From contig NZ_CP029078.1 of assembly GCF_005222485.1 (NCBI RefSeq), positions 5,235,501 to 5,299,500 on the forward strand: 64,000 nt of DNA, written 5' to 3'. How positions within the stretch are numbered: the stretch's first letter is position 1; each line of letters opens with the position of its first letter. Source of the stretch: Streptomyces griseoviridis (GTDB lineage: Bacteria > Actinomycetota > Actinomycetes > Streptomycetales > Streptomycetaceae). Below the pieces are notes generated by a model. That model did not search any database. It was given only the letters and a program-made list of their open reading frames with translations, and was not told where the DNA came from. Positions 1 through 10,818 of the stretch are shown piece after piece. The position numbers were made by a program, and so were the translations under genes.

Positions 1-1
1 T

Positions 2-934
2 GTCGAGGAGGGATTGCTCGAAGCCACCAAGAGTGAGGTCCCCTTCATCACCGAGGCCGCCCAGCACCTGGTGCGCGCCGGCGGAAAGCGGTTCCGGCCA
101 CTCCTCGTCATGCTCGCCGCCCAGTTCGGCGACCGCCACGCGCCCGGCATCGTGCCGTCCGCCGTGGTCGTGGAGCTGACCCACCTCGCCACGCTGTACC
201 ACGACGACGTCATGGACGAGGCCACCGTGCGGCGCGGCGTCGACAGCGCCAACACCCGCTGGGGCAACTCGGTCGCGGTCCTGACCGGCGACTTCCTCTT
301 CGCGCGCGCGTCACACATCCTGGCCGACCTCGGCCCCGAGGCGGTACGGGTGCAGGCCGAGGCGTTCGAACGCCTGGTCACCGGCCAGATCCTGGAGACC
401 GCGGGCCCGCAGGACGGCCGCGACCCGGTCGACCACTACCTGGACGTGCTCGGCGGCAAGACCGGCTCCCTGGTCGCCGTCGCCTGCCGGTTCGGCGCGA
501 TGATGTCCGGCGCCGACGACACGGTCGTCGACGTCCTCACCCAGTACGGGGAACGGCTCGGCATCGCCTTCCAGCTCGCCGACGACGTCCTCGACATCGC
601 CTCCGACTCCCGCGAGTCCGGCAAGACCCCGGGCACCGACCTGCGCGAGGGCATCCCGACGCTGCCCGTGCTGCGGCTGCGCGAGCGGGCGGCCAGGCTC
701 GGCCTGGCCGAGGACATCGCCCTGTGCGCGCTGCTGGACTCCGACCTGACGGACGACGCCCGGCACACCGAGGCCCTGATGGCCCTGCGTGCCCACCCGG
801 CCCTCGAACAGGCCCGCAAGGACACCGTCCGCTACGCCAAGGACGCCCGCGCCTCCCTGGCCCCGCTGCCCGAGTGCGACGCGCGGGCGGCCCTGATGGA
901 GCTGTGCGACGCGGTGGTGCACCGGGCCGGCTAG
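2..934 (+). CDS. Polyprenyl (heptaprenyl-type) diphosphate synthase, 5' end missing
   Basis: This trans-isoprenyl diphosphate synthase condenses isopentenyl diphosphate units into the long prenyl chain used for menaquinone. The open frame continues to the left edge, so the N-terminus (about 20-30 residues by family length) lies outside the window. The first Asp-rich motif (DDVMD, about nt 202-216) and the second (DDVLD, about nt 581-595) are both intact, and the RRG that follows the first motif is present. These bind the Mg-diphosphate substrates. In Streptomyces this gene usually follows menaquinone and nuo genes, which would then lie upstream; that is from memory. The chain length made cannot be read from the sequence. 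Confidence 0.93.
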   Translation, partial: VEEGLLEATKSEVPFITEAAQHLVRAGGKRFRPLLVMLAAQFGDRHAPGIVPSAVVVELTHLATLYHDDVMDEATVRRGVDSANTRWGNSVAVLTGDFLFARASHILADLGPEAVRVQAEAFERLVTGQILETAGPQDGRDPVDHYLDVLGGKTGSLVAVACRFGAMMSGADDTVVDVLTQYGERLGIAFQLADDVLDIASDSRESGKTPGTDLREGIPTLPVLRLRERAARLGLAEDIALCALLDSDLTDDARHTEALMALRAHPALEQARKDTVRYAKDARASLAPLPECDARAALMELCDAVVHRAG

Positions 935-1188
935 CGCCCGCGGGCCCGCGCTCCCGCACGGCCCCCGGGGGCACCCCTACGGGTCGGGCCGGTCTCCGGC
1001 CCGCCTCCGTCATACCGGAGGCGTACCCGGAGTTGGCTCCGCGGTCTGACGACTGATCCGGCCCGAATTGGTGAGATGGACACCACGGGAAACACCACTC
1101 CTCACCGATTCGGGTGAGAATGGCGGCTCGGGGGTGGACGACGCGCGCAGTCGGACAGGCCGCCACCGACGACGGAGGTAGGGCACAC

Positions 1189-2430
1189 ATGGCACCGTAC
1201 GAATCCGACGACAGCACGACCGCGCCGGGCACCGACGACCGGCGCCCCGGCCGGCGCAGGGCCGCGCGGTACGCGGTTCCGGTCGCGGTGGTGGGGGTGG
1301 CCGCGGTCACCATCGGGCTCGTCCCGGCGCTCGCCGACTCCGGCGACCCCGACCTGCCCGCGATCAGCGCGCAGCAGCTCATAGAGAAGATCGCCGCGTC
1401 CGACGTCCAGCAGATCTCCGGCACCGTCAAGGTCAGCACCGACCTCGGCCTGCCCGACCTCGGCGGACTGACCGGCGGCCTGGCGTCCGGCGCGACCGGC
1501 TCGGGCGACGGCTCGGCCGCCGACCCCACCGCCAAGCTCGCCGAGCTGGCCACCGGCACCCACACCCTGCGCGTCGCGGCCGACGGCCCCGACCGGCAGA
1601 AGCTCTCCATCCTGGAGAACGCGGCGGAGTACAGCGTCGTCCACAACGGCGACGACGTCTGGGGCTACGACAGCAAGTCCAACGAGGTCTACCACGCCAC
1701 CACCGGCACGGCCTCCGGCAAGGCCGAGGAGACCGAGCCGCCCGCCACGCCCGAGCAGCTCACCAAGGACGCCCTGAAGGCGGTCGACGGCACCACCTCG
1801 GTGACCGTCGACGGCACCGCGCACGTCGCCGGACGCGACACCTACAAGCTGCTCATCAAGCCGAAGGACGCGGACACCACGGTCGGCGCGATCAGTGTCG
1901 CCGTGGACGCCAGGACGGGCCTGCCGCTGAAGTTCACGCTGACCCCGGCGACCGGCGGCGCCGCGGTGGTCGACGCGGGCTTCACCAAGGTCAGCTTCGC
2001 CAAGCCGGCCGCCTCGACCTTCGACTTCACCCCGCCCAAGGGCGCGAAGGTCACCGAGGGCGCGGACGCGGAGCACGGCACCAGGTCGGGCAAGGCCGAG
2101 AAGCACGGCAAGCAGGGCACGGACGCCGCGAAGGGCGTCGAGGGCCGCGCCGGCCGCGACAGCCTGGACGGAGTGAACGTCATCGGGGACGGCTGGGACT
2201 CCATCGCCGCCTTCGACACCGGCCAGGGCGGGTCCGGCGGCTCCGGCGGCGACCTCGGCGCGCTCGGTGGCCTCGCGGGCTCCCTCGGCGACAAGGTCAA
2301 GGGCTCCTTCGGCTCGGGCACCGTGCTGTCCACCCGGCTGATCAACGCCCTGGTCACGGACGACGGCAAGGTCTACGTCGGCGCCGTCACCAAGGACGCG
2401 CTGGTGAAGGCGGCCGACGCGGCGAAGTGA
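1189..2430 (+). CDS. LolA/DUF2092-like exported or membrane-anchored protein
   Basis: A 413-residue protein with a charged N-terminus, one hydrophobic segment at about residues 24-45 (signal or anchor), and an extracytoplasmic region resembling LolA-fold lipoprotein carriers (IEKIAASDVQQISGTV, then repeated beta-strand-like segments). Residues about 290-385 are Gly/Lys/Ser-rich and probably disordered. The ATG at 1189 is preferred because GGAGG lies about 10 nt upstream; an upstream in-frame ATG at 1114 lacks an RBS. It is followed 33 nt later by an ABC ATPase and permease, so it may act as a surface partner of that exporter. The substrate is unknown. Confidence 0.8.
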   Translation: MAPYESDDSTTAPGTDDRRPGRRRAARYAVPVAVVGVAAVTIGLVPALADSGDPDLPAISAQQLIEKIAASDVQQISGTVKVSTDLGLPDLGGLTGGLASGATGSGDGSAADPTAKLAELATGTHTLRVAADGPDRQKLSILENAAEYSVVHNGDDVWGYDSKSNEVYHATTGTASGKAEETEPPATPEQLTKDALKAVDGTTSVTVDGTAHVAGRDTYKLLIKPKDADTTVGAISVAVDARTGLPLKFTLTPATGGAAVVDAGFTKVSFAKPAASTFDFTPPKGAKVTEGADAEHGTRSGKAEKHGKQGTDAAKGVEGRAGRDSLDGVNVIGDGWDSIAAFDTGQGGSGGSGGDLGALGGLAGSLGDKVKGSFGSGTVLSTRLINALVTDDGKVYVGAVTKDALVKAADAAK

Positions 2431-2463
2431 GCCGCGCGGCGGCATGACGGATCGAGGGAGCCG

Positions 2464-3438
2464 ATGGACGCACGGTCCGCCACCGAGGCGGAGCGGCAGG
2501 ACGCGGGCGCCGGTGTCATCGCCACCCGCGGACTGACCAAGCGCTACCGCGGCGGACAGCTCGCCGTCGACGGTCTCGACCTGACCGTCCCGGCGGGCAG
2601 CGTCTTCGGCTTCCTCGGCCCGAACGGTTCGGGCAAGACCACCACCATCCGCATGCTGATGGGCCTGATCGCCCCCACCTCGGGCACCGCGCGCGTCCTC
2701 GGCAGCGCCATGCCGGGCGCCGCCCGCACCGTCCTGCCGCACATCGGCGCCCTCATCGAGGGCCCGGCCCTCTACGGCCACCTCAGCGGCCGGGACAACC
2801 TGCTGCGCTACGACGCCGCCGACCCCACCGCCGACCCGCGCACCCGGCGCGCTCGGGCCGGATCGGCGCTCGAACGGGTCGGGCTCACGGCGGCGGCGGG
2901 CAAGAAGGCCAAGGCGTACTCCCTGGGCATGAAGCAGCGCCTCGGACTCGCCTGCGCGCTGCTCCAGCCCCGCAGGCTGCTCGTCCTGGACGAGCCGACC
3001 AACGGCCTCGACCCCCAGGGGATGCGCGAGATCCGCTCCCTGGTACGGGAGTTGGCGTCCGACGGCACGACCGTCTTCCTCTCCTCCCACCTCCTCGACG
3101 AGATCGAGCAGGTCTGCACGCACGCGGCCGTCATGGCGCGCGGCCGGCTGATCGTCCAGGGCGCGGTCGCCGACCTCGCGGCGGGCGCCCGCGGCCGGCT
3201 GACCGTGACGACACCCGACACCGGGGAGGCGGCCAGGGTGCTGAAGGAACAGGGCGCGGGGGACGTGGTGGCCGCCGACGACCAGGTCACCGCGGACCCG
3301 CCCGAACGCGACCTCGCCGAGGTGAACGCCGCGCTGGTGGCCGCGGGCGTCCGGGTCCGCGGCTTCGGCGTCGAACGCGCCTCGCTCGAAGACGCGTTCG
3401 TGGCGCTCACCGGGGAGGGCTTCGATGTCGCGGGCTGA
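2464..3438 (+). CDS. ABC transporter ATP-binding protein
   Basis: A 324-residue cytoplasmic ATPase of a bipartite ABC exporter. Walker A is GPNGSGKT at residues 52-59, the signature SLGMKQ is at about 153-158, Walker B LLVLDEP is at about 172-178, and the switch His is in SSHLLDE at about 209. The C-terminal 90 residues form the extension usual in CcmA/DrrA-type ATPases. A good RBS (GGGAG) precedes the ATG. The gene overlaps the permease start by 14 nt, so the two are translationally coupled. The transported molecule cannot be told from the sequence. Confidence 0.95.
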   Translation: MDARSATEAERQDAGAGVIATRGLTKRYRGGQLAVDGLDLTVPAGSVFGFLGPNGSGKTTTIRMLMGLIAPTSGTARVLGSAMPGAARTVLPHIGALIEGPALYGHLSGRDNLLRYDAADPTADPRTRRARAGSALERVGLTAAAGKKAKAYSLGMKQRLGLACALLQPRRLLVLDEPTNGLDPQGMREIRSLVRELASDGTTVFLSSHLLDEIEQVCTHAAVMARGRLIVQGAVADLAAGARGRLTVTTPDTGEAARVLKEQGAGDVVAADDQVTADPPERDLAEVNAALVAAGVRVRGFGVERASLEDAFVALTGEGFDVAG

Positions 3439-4351
3439 CACACCTGCCGCCGATGCGGCCGATGCCGCCGACAACGCCGCGGCCGTCGCGCCGCCCGCCC
3501 GTTGGCCCCACCCGCTGTGGACCCTCGGGCTGCTGCGCAGCGAACTGCTCACCACCCTGCGCCGCTGGCGCACCCTCGCCCTGCTGGGCGTGCTGGCCGC
3601 GGTGCCGGTGCTGGTCGGGATCGCGGTCAGGATCGAGACCGGCGACAGCGCTTCGGCGGGCGGCGGACCCGGCGGCGGGGGACCGGCGTTCATCGCGCAG
3701 ATCACCAACAACGGCCTCTTCCTGGTCTTCACCGCGCTGGCCGCGACCCTCCCGTTCTTCCTGCCGATGGCGGTCGGGGTGATCGCCGGGGACGCCGTCG
3801 CGGGCGAGGCGAGCGCGGGCACCCTGCGCTATCTGCTGGTCGCCCCGGCCGGACGCACCCGCCTGCTGCTCACCAAGTACGCGACGACGATGGCGTTCTG
3901 CGTCCTGGCGACGCTGGTCGTGGCGCTCTCGGCGCTGATCGTCGGGGCGATCCTGTTCCCGCTGGGCGATCTGACGACGATCTCCGGCACCCGGATCACG
4001 TTCGGCGAGGGCCTGTCGCGGGCGCTGCTGATCGCGCTGGTCGTCGCCGCGTCGCTGATCGGCGTCGCGGCCCTCGGCCTCTTCGTCTCCACCCTCACGC
4101 ACAGCGGCATCGCGGCGATGGCGACGACGGTGGGCCTGCTGATCACCGTCCAGATCCTCGACCAGATCCCCCAACTGCACGCGATCCAGCCGTACTTCTT
4201 CTCCCACTACTGGCTGTCCTTCGCCGATCTGATGCGGGAGCCGGTCTACTGGGACGACCTGCTGCGCAACCTCGGCGTGCAGGCCCTGTACGCGGCCGTG
4301 TTCGGCACGGCGGCCTGGGCACGCTTCACGACGAAGGACATCAGCACCTAG
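3425..4351 (+). CDS. ABC-2 type transporter permease
   Basis: A 308-residue integral membrane protein with about six hydrophobic helices (for example residues 48-65, 95-120, 150-180, 195-220 and 225-245) and a large loop after the first helix, as in ABC-2 permeases that work with DrrA-like ATPases. Its start overlaps the 3' end of the ATPase gene, so the pair should form one exporter. The N-terminal 20 residues are an Ala/Asp-rich stretch made of GAT/GCC repeats. The gene ends 10 nt before the convergent stop of the FMN reductase gene. Confidence 0.92.
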   Translation: MSRADTPAADAADAADNAAAVAPPARWPHPLWTLGLLRSELLTTLRRWRTLALLGVLAAVPVLVGIAVRIETGDSASAGGGPGGGGPAFIAQITNNGLFLVFTALAATLPFFLPMAVGVIAGDAVAGEASAGTLRYLLVAPAGRTRLLLTKYATTMAFCVLATLVVALSALIVGAILFPLGDLTTISGTRITFGEGLSRALLIALVVAASLIGVAALGLFVSTLTHSGIAAMATTVGLLITVQILDQIPQLHAIQPYFFSHYWLSFADLMREPVYWDDLLRNLGVQALYAAVFGTAAWARFTTKDIST

Positions 4352-4361
4352 TCGGCGACGC

Positions 4362-4946
4362 TCAGGCTTCCTCGTAGGGGAAGCGGGCGGGCGGCGCGTC
4401 CTGGCCGAAGAAGGTCTTGGCGCGGGCCAGCGCCTCGGTGTCGTGCAGCACATCGCCCGGCTTGCTGCCGTTGCCGAGCAGCACACCGCCGAACCGCATC
4501 CCCAGATAGGCCGCCGAGTTGCGCAGCGTGCCGGCCAGTGGATCGGCGACCACCGTCTCCTCGTGGGCGAGCGCGGAGACGCCCCACAGGGTGCGGCCGG
4601 CCATCGTCGCCTTGAAGTCGACGCCCGGCGTGCGCAGCCACCCCGACCAGTGGTCGAGGTAGCGCTTGGTGTGCGCGGAGACGGAGTACCAGTACAGCGG
4701 CGAGGCGATGACCAGGTCGGTCGCGGCGAGCGTGGCGTCGAGCAGCAGCGCGGCGGGCCCCTCGGTGGGGCGGACGTGGTCGCTGTCGTGGCGCAGGTCC
4801 TCGAAGTCGGGCAGCGGGTGCTCGGCGAGGCTGATCCACCGCTGCTCGACACCGGCGGGCAACTGCTCGGCGGCCCGCCGGGCGAGCAGCTCGGTGTTGC
4901 CGTCGCCACGGCTGCTGCCCAGTACGAAGAGGAAGCGGCGGGTCAT
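4362..4946 (-). CDS. NAD(P)H-dependent FMN reductase / flavodoxin-like oxidoreductase
   Basis: A 194-residue flavodoxin-fold protein. The FMN phosphate loop is SSRGDGNT at residues 11-18, and the second FMN-contact loop is SPLYWYSVSAHTKRYLDH at about 82-99. The family reduces FMN, quinones or nitro compounds using NAD(P)H; the real substrate is unknown. The start is supported by GGAG about 8 nt upstream. Just upstream lies a cluster of repeated TGCAT-containing boxes that could be an operator (separate entry), suggesting redox- or chemical-responsive control. It is transcribed toward the ABC operon. Confidence 0.88.
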   Translation of the reverse strand: MTRRFLFVLGSSRGDGNTELLARRAAEQLPAGVEQRWISLAEHPLPDFEDLRHDSDHVRPTEGPAALLLDATLAATDLVIASPLYWYSVSAHTKRYLDHWSGWLRTPGVDFKATMAGRTLWGVSALAHEETVVADPLAGTLRNSAAYLGMRFGGVLLGNGSKPGDVLHDTEALARAKTFFGQDAPPARFPYEEA

Positions 4947-4988
4947 GGGGACTCCTGGGGAGAGGCGGGGAATCCTGGCAGGGGTTTA

Positions 4989-5035
4989 GGTGCGTCTGCA
5001 TTTTAGTGCGTCTGCATTTTATGCATGTGCAAGTA
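4989..5035. promoter_or_regulatory. Repeated operator-like boxes upstream of the FMN reductase gene
   Basis: Two tandem copies of TGCGTCTGCATTTTA (16-nt period) are followed by TGCATGTGCA. The second copy forms an inverted repeat TGCAT-TTT-ATGCA. On the minus strand the boxes contain TAAAAT hexamers able to act as -10 elements about 45-60 nt before the start codon. The AT-rich, repeated layout stands out from the GC-rich surroundings and looks like a repressor-controlled promoter. The regulator is not adjacent. Confidence 0.45.
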
Positions 5036-5039
5036 CCGG

Positions 5040-5345
5040 GCGCCAGGGGTGCGGGGCGCGGGGATACCGGGGGCGCGGGGCGGGTCAGTCGGCGCGGGGA
5101 TACCGGGGGTGCGGAGGGGGTGCGGGCGCGCGGGAATTCTTGGGTCTCAAGGTCGCGGAGGCGCGGAGGCGCGGAGGCGCAGAGGCCCAGAGGTGAAAGA
5201 GGTCCAGGGGGCGGAAGAGGCCCAGGTGGCGGAAAGGCGAAGGAGGCCCAAGAGGCCCAAGAGGCCCAAGAGGCCCAAGAGGCGGAAGAGGTCCAAGGGC
5301 CGTGGGCCAGGACCGGAGCGGCAGAGGCGACGAGGGTGCGCCCCG
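5040..5345. repeat. Repeat-rich spacer with 9-bp and longer tandem repeats
   Basis: The space between the FMN reductase start and the stop at 5351 holds no convincing gene. It holds two copies of a roughly 24-nt box (GCGCGGGGATACCGGGGG) around 5055-5115, GGAGGCGC repeats at about 5155-5180, and four to five copies of the 9-mer GGCCCAAGA at 5244-5289. The repeats keep long reading frames open on both strands, which explains spurious ORFs here. Confidence 0.7.
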
Positions 5346-5350
5346 GGCCC

Positions 5351-5905
5351 TCACCTGCCTCGGGTGGGGGTTCCCGTCAGGCGCGCCAGGGCCGTCGTCT
5401 CCCGGGGCGGTGTGCCGCTCAGGTCGCCGAGGCGCCAGGCCGTCACCCACGGCACGCGGTACGCGTCGACGGTGGCCTCGATCAGCCGCGCCTGCCGCTC
5501 CAGCGGCCTCGGCAGCCGTCCCTGCCCGTCCGCGACCAGCGCCACCCCGTCCAGGTCCAGCCCGGCGGGCACCTGCCCGCGCCGGAACATCTCCAGCGTG
5601 CGCAGCAGGGACGCCAGCCCCGAGGCGTGGGTGCGGGCGACGAGCAGCACCGAGCGGGGCGCGTCGGGGGCGGGCCAGTCGCGCCCGCAGTCGTGGCCCC
5701 CGTAGACCGTGGCGAGGGTGGAGACACCGGCGCCGCCGTGCGTGCCGACCCAGGAGTAGCGGCGCGGTTCCGCCCGCGGGAGGGCGACGGGGTCGGGGTC
5801 CTCCGGCAGGTCGACGGGCCCGCGCACCCAGATCTCCGGCCCGGGTGCCCCCGGCCGCTCCCGCCCTCCGCCGTCGCCGTCGTCGTCGCCTCTGCGCCTG
5901 CCCAT
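5351..5905 (-). CDS. P-loop-like protein of unknown function (DUF6668-like)
   Basis: A 184-residue protein with an acidic and basic disordered head (residues 1-25). At residues 54-63 it has GTHGGAGVST, which looks like a ParA/MinD deviant Walker A loop but has Val where the ATP-binding Lys is expected. It resembles the Streptomyces DUF6668 group by memory only. GGAGAG four nt before the ATG supports the start. It is divergent from a Pro-rich TPR protein gene across a 240-bp space. ATP binding is doubtful because of the missing Lys; function is unknown. Confidence 0.65.
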   Translation of the reverse strand: MGRRRGDDDGDGGGRERPGAPGPEIWVRGPVDLPEDPDPVALPRAEPRRYSWVGTHGGAGVSTLATVYGGHDCGRDWPAPDAPRSVLLVARTHASGLASLLRTLEMFRRGQVPAGLDLDGVALVADGQGRLPRPLERQARLIEATVDAYRVPWVTAWRLGDLSGTPPRETTALARLTGTPTRGR

Positions 5906-5976
5906 GCGGCTCTCCTCTCCCGCGGCGGCCCCGGCACACCCCGATCCTGGCCGCGCTGCTTCCTGGAACGAGTCTG

Positions 5977-5995
5977 TGACGTCCCGGTGACGTCA
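5977..5995. promoter_or_regulatory. TGACGTC direct repeat in a divergent promoter region
   Basis: TGACGTC occurs twice with an 11-bp period, the second as the perfect palindrome TGACGTCA. It lies between the divergent genes starting at 5905 and 6146. One-helical-turn spacing in a divergent region suggests an operator, but no regulator is adjacent. Confidence 0.35.
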
Positions 5996-6145
5996 GAACG
6001 GGGGGTGACCGGAGAAACTCGACAGTGAGCGAGGGATCGGATCTTGATGCCGGGGGAACGGGGACCCGGCGGCGGGAGGGAGCACCATGGAGCCCGAACG
6101 TGTCGCCGTCAGCCCAGTCCTCGACACATCCGAGTGAGGGAACCG

Positions 6146-7768
<1,623 letters not shown>

Positions 7769-7811
7769 GCGGCCGGCCCGGCGGGCCCGACTCAGCACCT
7801 TTCAGCGGGTG

Positions 7812-8789
<978 letters not shown>

Positions 8790-8881
8790 TCAGGGGAATC
8801 GCGTTGATTCCTGAGTGAATTGCGGTGCCAGGATGGTGGTGCCGGTACGGACGCGCCGTCAAGAGCGCTATCAGGACAGCG

Positions 8882-8899
8882 TGTTCGTATAACGGAACA
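8882..8899. promoter_or_regulatory. TGTTC-N8-GAACA inverted repeat
   Basis: A perfect inverted repeat with an 8-bp AT-containing centre, about 120 bp upstream of the M28 peptidase start and downstream of the VOC gene. It could be an operator for the peptidase gene; nothing links it to a named regulator. Confidence 0.3.
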
Positions 8900-8926
8900 A
8901 CCCGGGGCGATGCCCCCGCCCGGATG

Positions 8927-9436
8927 CTAGTGAACGCAGAATTCGCCGCCCTCCGGGTCCGCCATGACCACCCACGCGCCCCCGGGACCCGCCACCCGCC
9001 GCACCACCCGCGCCCCCAGGCTCTCGAGCCGGGCGGTCTCCGCGTCCCGCAGCCCCTCGCCGGGGTGCAGATCGAGGTGCAGCCGGTTCTTGACCGTCTT
9101 CGCCTCGGGCACCCGCTGGAACAGCAGCCGCCGCCCGAGCCCCGTCCCGCTCTCCGCGTCGAACGGGTCGTCCGGGTGCCGAACGGCGATCAGGTCACGG
9201 AAGGCGGGGCGCCCGAGGTGCTCGACGGTCGCCTCGGCGGGCACCGCCCCGGCGTCGAGGAGCCGCCGCACGAGGACGCTGTTGTCCTCGACCACGTAGT
9301 GCAGCGCCGCGGCCCAGAAGTCGGCCTGGGCGTGCGGGTCGCCCGCGTCGACGACGAGTTTCCAGTGGACGGGGGCGCTGGCGGGGGCGGGCTCGGGAGC
9401 CCCGGTTTCCGGCTGCGCGGCTCGCTTGTCGGTCAT
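8927..9436 (-). CDS. VOC (glyoxalase-like) family protein
   Basis: A 169-residue glyoxalase-fold protein with the two-part VOC pattern: WKLVVDAGDPHAQADFWAAAL in the first half and NRLHLDLHPGEGLRDAETARLESLGARVV with WVVMADPEGGEFCVH at the end. These Streptomyces proteins are annotated as VOC or glyoxalase-like; metal ligands and substrate are not clear. The ATG at 9436 is chosen over a GTG at 9472, but neither has an ideal RBS. A long hairpin and tandem repeats lie upstream. Confidence 0.8.
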   Translation of the reverse strand: MTDKRAAQPETGAPEPAPASAPVHWKLVVDAGDPHAQADFWAAALHYVVEDNSVLVRRLLDAGAVPAEATVEHLGRPAFRDLIAVRHPDDPFDAESGTGLGRRLLFQRVPEAKTVKNRLHLDLHPGEGLRDAETARLESLGARVVRRVAGPGGAWVVMADPEGGEFCVH

Positions 9437-9515
9437 GACCCCATTCAACTGAACGCGGGTGCCTCCTGCCACCGTTATGCGAATACACGTTCGAAACCGA
9501 AGGCTGCGGCTCGGA

Positions 9516-9573
9516 GCGCTCCCCGCACCCTCAGCGCTCCGCGTTCTCGGAGCGCCGAGGGTGCGGGGAGCGC
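9516..9573. terminator. 25-bp near-perfect inverted repeat, probable rarD terminator
   Basis: Arms 9516-9540 and 9549-9573 pair over 25 bp with one mismatch, around an 8-nt loop. It lies about 100 bp downstream of the rarD stop on the minus strand and about 80 bp upstream of the VOC gene, fitting a terminator, though no T-run follows. It could also affect VOC transcription. Confidence 0.6.
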
Positions 9574-9582
9574 CGAGGGCGC

Positions 9583-9638
9583 TCAGGGAGTCAGGGAGTC
9601 AGGGAGCCAGGGAATCAGGCAGTCAGGAAGTCACGGAG
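9583..9638. repeat. 8-bp tandem repeat (TCAGGGAG), seven copies
   Basis: Seven consecutive 8-mers: three perfect TCAGGGAG, then variants CCAGGGAA, TCAGGCAG, TCAGGAAG and TCACGGAG. They are noncoding, between the rarD stop and the long hairpin. Confidence 0.9.
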
Positions 9639-9670
9639 TACCGACGGTGCTCAGCGACTGCCGCGGCCGC

Positions 9671-10621
9671 TCACGCGTCCACCGTCGGGGACCGCGTCGT
9701 CGAGCCCCGGGCCACGATCACCCGTCGGCCCGAGCCGCGGGCCGCGCGGAACGCGTCGAACGTCAGCAGGCACAGCGCCAGCCACACCAGCGCGAACCCG
9801 GCCCACCGCTCGACCGGCATCTCCTCGTGGAAGTAGACGATCCCCAGCACGAACTGGAACACCGGTGCCATGTACTGGAGCAGCCCCAGCGTCGACAACG
9901 GCACCCGGATGGCCGCAGCCCCGAAGCAGACCAGCGGCAGCGCGGTCACCACGCCGGTCGCCGCGAGGAGCGCCGCGTGCCCCGCGCCCTCGCTCGCGAA
10001 CGTCGAACCGCCCCGCCCGCCGAGCCACAGCAGATAGCCGAGCGCGGGCAGGAACTGGATCGCGGTCTCGGCGGCCAGCGACTCCACCCCGCCGAGGTTG
10101 ACCTTCTTCTTCACCAGTCCGTACGCGGCGAACGAGAACGCGAGGGTGAGCGAGATCCACGGCGGGTGCCCGTACCCGACGGTCAGCACGACGACGGCGG
10201 AGAAGCCGACCCCGACCGCCGTCCACTGCGCGGGCCGCAGCCGTTCCTTCAGCAGCAGGACGCCGATGGCGATGGTGACGAGCGGGTTGATGAAGTACCC
10301 GAGGGAGGCCTCGACGACGTGCCCGCTGTTCACGGACCAGATGTAGACGCCCCAGTTGACGGTGATCACCGCGGCGCCCGCCGCGACCAGCGCCAGCCGC
10401 CTGGGCTGCCGCAGCAGCTCGCCCGCCCAGGCCCAGCGCCGCACCACGAGCAGCGCGACGGCCACGAAGGCGAGCGACCAGACCATGCGGTGGGCGAGGA
10501 TCTCCAGCGCCCCCGCGGGTTTGAGGAGCGGCCAGAAGAGGGGGACGAGCCCCCACATGCCGTAGGCCGCGAACCCGTTCAGCAAACCTATGTGACGCTC
10601 GCCCCTCGGCTTCCTGGCCAC
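9671..10621 (-). CDS. rarD: RarD-type EamA family transporter
   Basis: A 316-residue inner-membrane protein with about ten transmembrane helices, from the EamA/DMT superfamily. The N-terminal GLLNGFAAYGMWGLVPLFWPLL and the HRMVWSLAF segment are typical of RarD proteins; the family name comes from a chloramphenicol-sensitivity phenotype and the substrate is not established. The GTG at 10621 is preferred because GAGGG lies just upstream; an ATG at 10693 would add 24 Arg-rich residues. It is a single-gene unit. Confidence 0.88.
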   Translation of the reverse strand: MARKPRGERHIGLLNGFAAYGMWGLVPLFWPLLKPAGALEILAHRMVWSLAFVAVALLVVRRWAWAGELLRQPRRLALVAAGAAVITVNWGVYIWSVNSGHVVEASLGYFINPLVTIAIGVLLLKERLRPAQWTAVGVGFSAVVVLTVGYGHPPWISLTLAFSFAAYGLVKKKVNLGGVESLAAETAIQFLPALGYLLWLGGRGGSTFASEGAGHAALLAATGVVTALPLVCFGAAAIRVPLSTLGLLQYMAPVFQFVLGIVYFHEEMPVERWAGFALVWLALCLLTFDAFRAARGSGRRVIVARGSTTRSPTVDA

Positions 10622-10818
10622 GGGTCCCTCCCTCTCGACCGGCCGCACGCGCGGACCGCGACGAAGGTAGCGCCGACGGCCCCCGTCTGTCATGCCCGTA
10701 TCGCCATACGGTCATGACAGGCGGGGGCCGCGCTGCCGTGGGCAGGGGGAGCGGGAAGGGGCCCGCGCCGGGAGTGCCCCGAAGTGCGCCCCGGCCGCCC
10801 CCTCGCCCGGTGTCGGCG

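Noticed and set aside
1102..3822. A 906-codon minus-strand open frame
   Set aside because: Overlaps three well-supported plus-strand genes (LolA-like, ABC ATPase, permease) and shows no domain.
3453..4377. Arg-rich plus-strand frames overlapping the permease
   Set aside because: Out-of-frame shadows of the permease with no membrane pattern of their own.
5244..5289. Tandem 9-mers as a possible CRISPR array
   Set aside because: Units are contiguous, only 9 bp and have no spacers; no cas genes are nearby. The same applies to the arrays at 9583, 16291 and 40012.
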